Assembly: GCA_003667245.1 (NCBI GenBank)
Contig: RCNN01000026.1
Location: 62,001 to 126,000 of the forward strand
Source: Heterostelium multicystogenum
Lineage: Eukaryota > Evosea > Eumycetozoa > Acytosteliales > Acytosteliaceae
Reading direction: 5' to 3'
Length of the DNA stretch: 64,000 bases
The notes under the pieces were generated by a model. The model saw only the letters and a list, made by a program, of their open reading frames with translations. It searched no databases and was not told where the DNA came from. Shown here piece by piece: positions 63,601-64,000 of this stretch (positions within the stretch are counted from its first letter, which is position 1; every line of letters starts with the position of its first letter). Position numbers and translations under genes: made by a program.

Positions 63601-64000
63601 TTATGAAGCTTGAAGCAATGTGCTCTAGGTGGGCACGGTGGCTTTTGTGGTGCTTGGAGTGGTAGCAAGTGAAAAGTTGTATAGATCAGTGCACATGACT
63701 TTGAACTTTTACTAGTTGCTAATTTAACTATTTTCTGCATACTTATTTAGAGTAAAATCTGTGATTGTTTAGATCAACCTTTTCAATTCAAACTCAAAAG
63801 TATATGTTGATACACATAAGAGGTTTGGGTTGAATTGATGGTATCTAACCGATGCTAAAAGTGTTGTTGGTTGAAATTTGACCACATGAATTTCGCACTA
63901 CAAGTTCACCCATTCTTGCTTGATGATAGTTTAAACTTGGCATACCCTAATAATTCAACAATGTGTGAACCCATATGGTTACATTTTTAGATAAGCAACA
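58588..64000. other. 5.4-kb gene desert
   Basis: No convincing gene on either strand. It has abundant GT/TG and GGT-rich stretches, A/T runs, a (CAA)13 repeat (60640-60678), GTTGTTG repeats near 61063 and CATCAACAT repeats near 61299. ORFs at 60726-60959, 62110-62292 and 63119-63391 are low-complexity and rejected. It is probably the long upstream region of the 58587 gene plus flank of a gene beyond the window. Confidence 0.5.
60640..60678 (+). repeat. (CAA)13 microsatellite
   Basis: A perfect CAA trinucleotide run of 39 bases in non-coding DNA; dictyostelid genomes are rich in such repeats. Confidence 0.9.

Overview
The window is nuclear DNA from a dictyostelid social amoeba. Evidence: AT-rich intergenic DNA around genes of higher GC; very short introns (about 60-130 bp, GTAAGT/GTATGT...TAG/CAG) in AT-rich sequence; polyQ/polyN/polyT tracts; lineage-typical families (FNIP repeats, ENRSEGC-type ankyrin repeats); and two class I non-coding RNA genes. 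The species cannot be named from sequence alone. Many conserved genes (HSP60, ataxin-2, PSMD5, BCAS3, HDAC) are interrupted by single-base frame changes, mostly at homopolymers. I read these as draft-assembly errors, not gene decay. CDS spans below run from first start to final stop across such breaks.

Layout. 0-2.3 kb: RNase P subunit RPP21 (-), then a divergent pair of class I RNA genes, each with a DUSE-like box about 59 bp upstream. 2.3-10.2 kb: CH-domain/zinc-ribbon/coiled-coil protein (+), Bet1-like SNARE (+), two uncharacterised genes, AP-2 sigma adaptin (-). 10.6-20.8 kb: B-box/Kelch protein (+), ataxin-2 (+), ESF2/ABT1 ribosome-biogenesis factor (-), BCAS3 (-). 22.1-28.8 kb: PSMD5, an SMPD4-like protein and a GATA-type factor, all (-). 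31.8-41.1 kb: UBE2W (+), a large polyQ protein (-), an ankyrin-repeat protein ending in a villin headpiece (-), and a second ankyrin protein (-). 41.4-48.4 kb: HMG-box/PHD-finger protein (+), secreted Thr-rich protein (-), FNIP protein with a truncated paralogue beside it (-). 50.8-58.6 kb: secreted protein of bacterial-like type (+), mitochondrial HSP60 (-), class II-like histone deacetylase (-), and a Zn-cluster protein whose stop lies 6 nt before the HDAC start. 58.6-64 kb: no gene seen.

The genes are mostly independent housekeeping and regulatory loci, not an operon or pathway cluster. Recurrent themes are RNA biology (RPP21, ESF2/ABT1, ataxin-2, class I RNAs), membrane traffic (Bet1, AP-2 sigma, BCAS3), proteostasis (PSMD5, UBE2W, HSP60) and chromatin (GATA, PHD/HMG, HDAC).
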